A stretch of 46,386 nt of DNA from Flavobacteriales bacterium. GTDB taxonomy: Bacteria; Bacteroidota; Bacteroidia; Flavobacteriales_G; JALEGO01. The position numbers and the translations under genes are program-made. The notes below the pieces were generated by a model. It saw nothing but the letters and a program-made list of their open reading frames with translations. It did no database searches and was not told where the DNA came from. Shown here piece by piece: positions 44,107 to 46,386 of the stretch (the first letter of the stretch is position 1; the number at the start of each line of letters is the position of its first letter). Where the stretch lies: assembly GCA_020629755.1 (NCBI GenBank), contig JAHDCS010000014.1:1-46386 (forward strand), in the 5' to 3' direction.

Positions 44107-45030
44107 TTGGATATTCATTCTGCTGTTCAGGCAGTTAAAACCTTTGGATCTTTAGATTTACTAGCCAAGTCTGCTGTTCAAGGTTTTGTAACAGGCTTGC
44201 ATAAAAGCCCCTTACATGGCTTTTCGGTAGAGTTTTTAGAACATCGGCAATACTTGCAAGGCGAGTCTACTCGCCATGTAGATTGGAAGCTCTTTGGTAA
44301 AACAGATAAGCTGTACACTAAGAAATACGAGCAAGAAACCAACTTAAGGTGTCACTTTTTATTAGATACCTCGGCTTCTATGCATTATGCAACTCAACAA
44401 AGCTTGTCTAAAAAAGATTTTTCAGCGTTTATGATTGCATGCATTACAGAGCTTTTAAAAAAACAACGTGATGCCTTTGGTTTAACCACTTTCGGAGCTC
44501 AAGTAGAGACACACATCAAAGAAAAGTCTTCAGCTTCGCACATTAAGCTGATTCATCAGCGTTTAGAACAGATAATGCGTAGTTCTTCTGAAAATGCCAA
44601 TGATTCACAACTGGTATCCTCTATTCACTGGCTAGCAGAACACACACACAAGCGCTCATTGGTGGTTATTTTCTCAGATTTAATGTGTCAAACTGCATTA
44701 ACAGATAAAAGTAAACTCTTCTCCGCTCTAGAACATCTTAAGCACAAAAAACACGAAGTGATTGTATTTCATGTAGCTAATAAAGACAAAGAGATAGGCT
44801 TTAATTTTGAAAATAGGCCATACACCTTCATTGATTTAGAATCACAAGAAAAAATAAAAGTTAGCCCAGCAGAAATAAAAGAAAAATACAAAGAGAGTAT
44901 TCAAGCATTCTTATCAGATATAAAATTGAGATGTGGCCAACAAAACATAGATTTTTTTAGTTGTGATACTGGTACGTCTTTTGATCAGGTTTTACGCCGG
45001 TATCTTATAAAACGCAATAAAGTTGCTTAA
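44107..45030 (+). CDS. DUF58 (MoxR/VWA-associated) protein
   Basis: The 307-residue protein matches the DUF58 family: GLHKSPLHGFSVEFLEHRQY (about 30-49), GESTRHVDWKLFGKTDKL and a VWA-like core with HFLLDTSASMHYA (about 79-91). The frame starts with TTG at 44107; family members begin at exactly this point (MDIHSAVQAV), so I accept the TTG. DUF58 proteins work with MoxR-type ATPases in envelope or cofactor assembly; no moxR lies in this window. It is cytoplasmic with no membrane helix. Confidence 0.88.
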   Translation: MDIHSAVQAVKTFGSLDLLAKSAVQGFVTGLHKSPLHGFSVEFLEHRQYLQGESTRHVDWKLFGKTDKLYTKKYEQETNLRCHFLLDTSASMHYATQQSLSKKDFSAFMIACITELLKKQRDAFGLTTFGAQVETHIKEKSSASHIKLIHQRLEQIMRSSSENANDSQLVSSIHWLAEHTHKRSLVVIFSDLMCQTALTDKSKLFSALEHLKHKKHEVIVFHVANKDKEIGFNFENRPYTFIDLESQEKIKVSPAEIKEKYKESIQAFLSDIKLRCGQQNIDFFSCDTGTSFDQVLRRYLIKRNKVA

Positions 45031-45069
45031 CTTTGAATAGGTTAGTTTAATCGGGTAAATAGTATAAAT

Positions 45070-45495
45070 ATGATTTTAAAAAATAAGTATAAACAAATAG
45101 GTGTTTTAGGGCTATTGCTTTTGGGGGGATTGTCATCTTGCAAAAAAGACAAAGAAAATCCAATCATTACGGTGTCTAGTCCGGCTAATCATAGCAATAT
45201 TATGCTTGGATCAACATTAGATGTTCAAGCCGTTTTTACTGACGATAAAGAATTGGCTGAATATCACGTGCATATGGGGGATCAGGCAGGCGAGCATGTT
45301 CATGATTTTCATGATGTTGAATACACAAAGAGCATAACTGGTGATTCGTATCAATTCTCTGAGCAAATCAATATACCAGAGATGTTATCTTCTGAAGTGT
45401 ATTACCTTCATTTTGAGCTTACAGATGCAGAAGGAAAAATCTCAACTGAAAGAATCATGCTTCATGTTGGTGCGCATGATCACGGACATGAATAA
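45070..45495 (+). CDS. DUF4625-type lipoprotein, His-rich
   Basis: The 141-residue lipoprotein has a signal peptide with lipobox GLSSC (Cys about 24) followed by a charged KKDKE tether. It then has an Ig-like DUF4625 domain (ITVSSPANHSNIMLGSTLDVQAVFTDD onward). Histidines cluster in YHVHMGDQAGEHVHDFHDVEY (about 58-78) and in the C-terminal HVGAHDHGHE. This suggests metal binding, which is inference. It is followed by convergent lipoprotein genes. Confidence 0.85.
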   Translation: MILKNKYKQIGVLGLLLLGGLSSCKKDKENPIITVSSPANHSNIMLGSTLDVQAVFTDDKELAEYHVHMGDQAGEHVHDFHDVEYTKSITGDSYQFSEQINIPEMLSSEVYYLHFELTDAEGKISTERIMLHVGAHDHGHE

Positions 45496-45500
45496 AGCAC

Positions 45501-45893
45501 TTATTGTAGTGGTTTAAACTTTCTTTCTGGTATGTCTGCTACGATAAAATCGTAGTGTTTTTTTACCCAAAGATCTCCTTGTGAGAACCAATAGTCGTAT
45601 TGAGTGCTATCAAAGGTCATGATTTGATTAATAGCACCAACATCTAAGACGTGTGTATCAGATGGGAAAGTAATAGGATGCATTGCATGGATGTTGTTTA
45701 GTATGATTAGTTGATTGTTTTCAACATCTATTTTCCAGGTGATATCCCCTGGTTCGGGCTGAACAGGTGTTGCAAGACGCGCTACAAAGTCAGTCATTTC
45801 CCAGTTTCCTGTTAAAGGACTAAGATCATCTTGTTCATCCTCACAAGCGATGATAAATAAAAGTGGTAGAATAAACAGAAGTATTTTTTTCAT
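45501..45893 (-). CDS. Lipocalin-like lipoprotein, copy A
   Basis: The 130-residue lipoprotein has lipobox LFIIAC (Cys about 17) and an acidic stretch, then LTGNWEMTDFV, the Gly-x-Trp motif of small lipocalin-like domains. Strands include ITWKIDVENNQLIIL. Function is unknown; such proteins probably bind small hydrophobic ligands. It shares layout and motifs with the gene immediately upstream in transcription (45905-46354), suggesting a tandem duplication. Confidence 0.8.
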   Translation of the reverse strand: MKKILLFILPLLFIIACEDEQDDLSPLTGNWEMTDFVARLATPVQPEPGDITWKIDVENNQLIILNNIHAMHPITFPSDTHVLDVGAINQIMTFDSTQYDYWFSQGDLWVKKHYDFIVADIPERKFKPLQ

Positions 45894-45904
45894 AATGAAA
45901 GGAA

Positions 45905-46354
45905 TTATTGGTTAGATACTCTAGTGAATGTTCTGGTGTAAATTTTAGTATCATCACCTTCATACTGTTTTCCTTCTTCTAAAATTAATTGATTGTCTTG
46001 AAGGGTAATGATATGTGATATATTGTTGTCAACCACCAAAAGGCTGTGGTTAGTGTATTCGCCTTGTACATAGTCTTTTCCAAAGTATGTAATAAAAAGT
46101 GATGTGCCATCTTGATAGGTGCAATCATCATCAGAGGTATTAGAGTTACTAATGTAAATGCGGTTGTTTTGAATGTCAATATTCCAAATCACCGTATGTT
46201 GATGCTCAATAACTACATCTTGTTGATTGTCTGTTTTATAATGAGTGAGTTTCCAAGATCCATTAAGAGAATCTATTAAATTGTAATCTATATCTTTTTC
46301 TTCACACGCTATAAGGCAAAAGAAAAATGGCAAAATAAATAAAAGCTTTTTCAT
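45905..46354 (-). CDS. Lipocalin-like lipoprotein, copy B
   Basis: The 149-residue lipoprotein begins KKLLFILPFFFCLIACEEKD (lipobox LIAC) and has LNGSWKLTHYK, then VIWNIDIQNNRIYI, parallel to WKIDVENNQLII in its neighbour. It is 19 residues longer, with an extra strand near the C-terminus. The two genes are 11 bp apart and co-oriented, so they are probably one transcript. Confidence 0.8.
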   Translation of the reverse strand: MKKLLFILPFFFCLIACEEKDIDYNLIDSLNGSWKLTHYKTDNQQDVVIEHQHTVIWNIDIQNNRIYISNSNTSDDDCTYQDGTSLFITYFGKDYVQGEYTNHSLLVVDNNISHIITLQDNQLILEEGKQYEGDDTKIYTRTFTRVSNQ

Positions 46355-46386
46355 AGTGGTAAGCGTTAATTCAACTATGCAAAGTT

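Larger units (their letters stand above)
3337..45130. repeat. Dispersed GGGGGGAT word, 18 copies
   Basis: Start positions of GGGGGGAT on the plus strand: 4351, 6696, 12337, 19971, 24084, 32844, 37918, 41640, 45123. Start positions of the complement ATCCCCCC: 3337, 5217, 12041, 16453, 17935, 20942, 30462, 37101, 40441. Most copies are preceded by T-runs and ten are followed by G, giving TTTTGGGGGGATG. All copies lie inside genes. One-base-shorter versions occur near 1700, 4647, 4771, 23441 and 27356. Only one run of six G or C lacks the AT (5356-5361, within TACCCCCC). The function is unknown. Confidence 0.8.

Overview
The window looks like a chromosomal segment of a free-living member of the Bacteroidota, most likely order Flavobacteriales. 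The basis is AT-rich DNA, no Shine-Dalgarno-like sites, several -7 boxes of the Bacteroidota form TAnnTTTG, and lineage-typical genes: a type IX secretion (CHU_C/gliding-type) C-terminal domain protein, an S46 dipeptidyl-peptidase, a BatA-type membrane protein, a Bacteroidota-type NusB of about 320 residues, DUF58, DUF4625 and lipocalin-like lipoproteins. The species cannot be named from the sequence. There is no rRNA, tRNA, CRISPR array or prophage. No gene-free stretch exceeds 300 bases; the longest are 1796-2066, 24906-25173 and 20640-20851.

Layout. (1) 1-1795: a lipoprotein gene cut in two by a complete 987-bp IS1595-type insertion sequence with a 12-bp direct repeat at its ends. (2) 2067-20639, all on the minus strand: a tightly packed exopolysaccharide (EPS) operon read from 20639 downwards. 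It starts with three glycosyltransferases and a WecA/TagO-type initiating transferase. A signalling block of seven genes follows: a receiver with a C-terminal membrane helix, a FIST sensor, a hybrid histidine kinase, an HPt protein, a sigma-54 activator, a soluble receiver and a second receiver with a membrane helix. After that come the Wza-like export lipoprotein, Wzc-like co-polymerase/kinase, Wzx-like flippase, a fourth glycosyltransferase, a Wzy/O-antigen-ligase-like protein and a DUF1761 protein. (3) 20852-24905, plus strand: a divergent unit with an unusual three-domain protein (APH-like kinase, nucleotidyltransferase-like, thymidylate-kinase-like), a hexapeptide acyltransferase and a TraB/GumN protein. 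(4) 25174-46354: mostly housekeeping and envelope genes (ABC exporter, nusB, S46 peptidase, T9SS cargo, zapA and partner, YbhN-like flippase, PLP enzyme of Cys/Met metabolism, beta-propeller-like protein, BatA-like protein, dihydroorotase-like protein, MBL-fold hydrolase, thioredoxin, DUF58, three lipoproteins).

How it may fit together. Genes for initiation, sugar transfer, flipping, polymerisation, co-polymerase and outer-membrane export make a nearly complete Wzx/Wzy-type EPS pathway. A phosphorelay with at least five receiver domains sits inside the same operon. Because the operon encodes a sigma-54 activator with GAFTGA, I looked for -24/-12 elements. The divergent 20640-20851 region has one candidate facing each way, plus a TTCTCAAANNGAGA dyad that recurs near the receiver genes. 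This suggests, but does not prove, that the relay controls its own EPS operon through sigma-54.

The strongest unexplained signal is genome-scale. The octamer GGGGGGAT, usually as TTTTGGGGGGATG, occurs 18 times, nine per strand, always inside genes and in all coding frames. Almost every run of six or more G in the window is part of it. It behaves like a DNA-level signal (uptake, recombination or chromosome-architecture word) rather than a protein motif.
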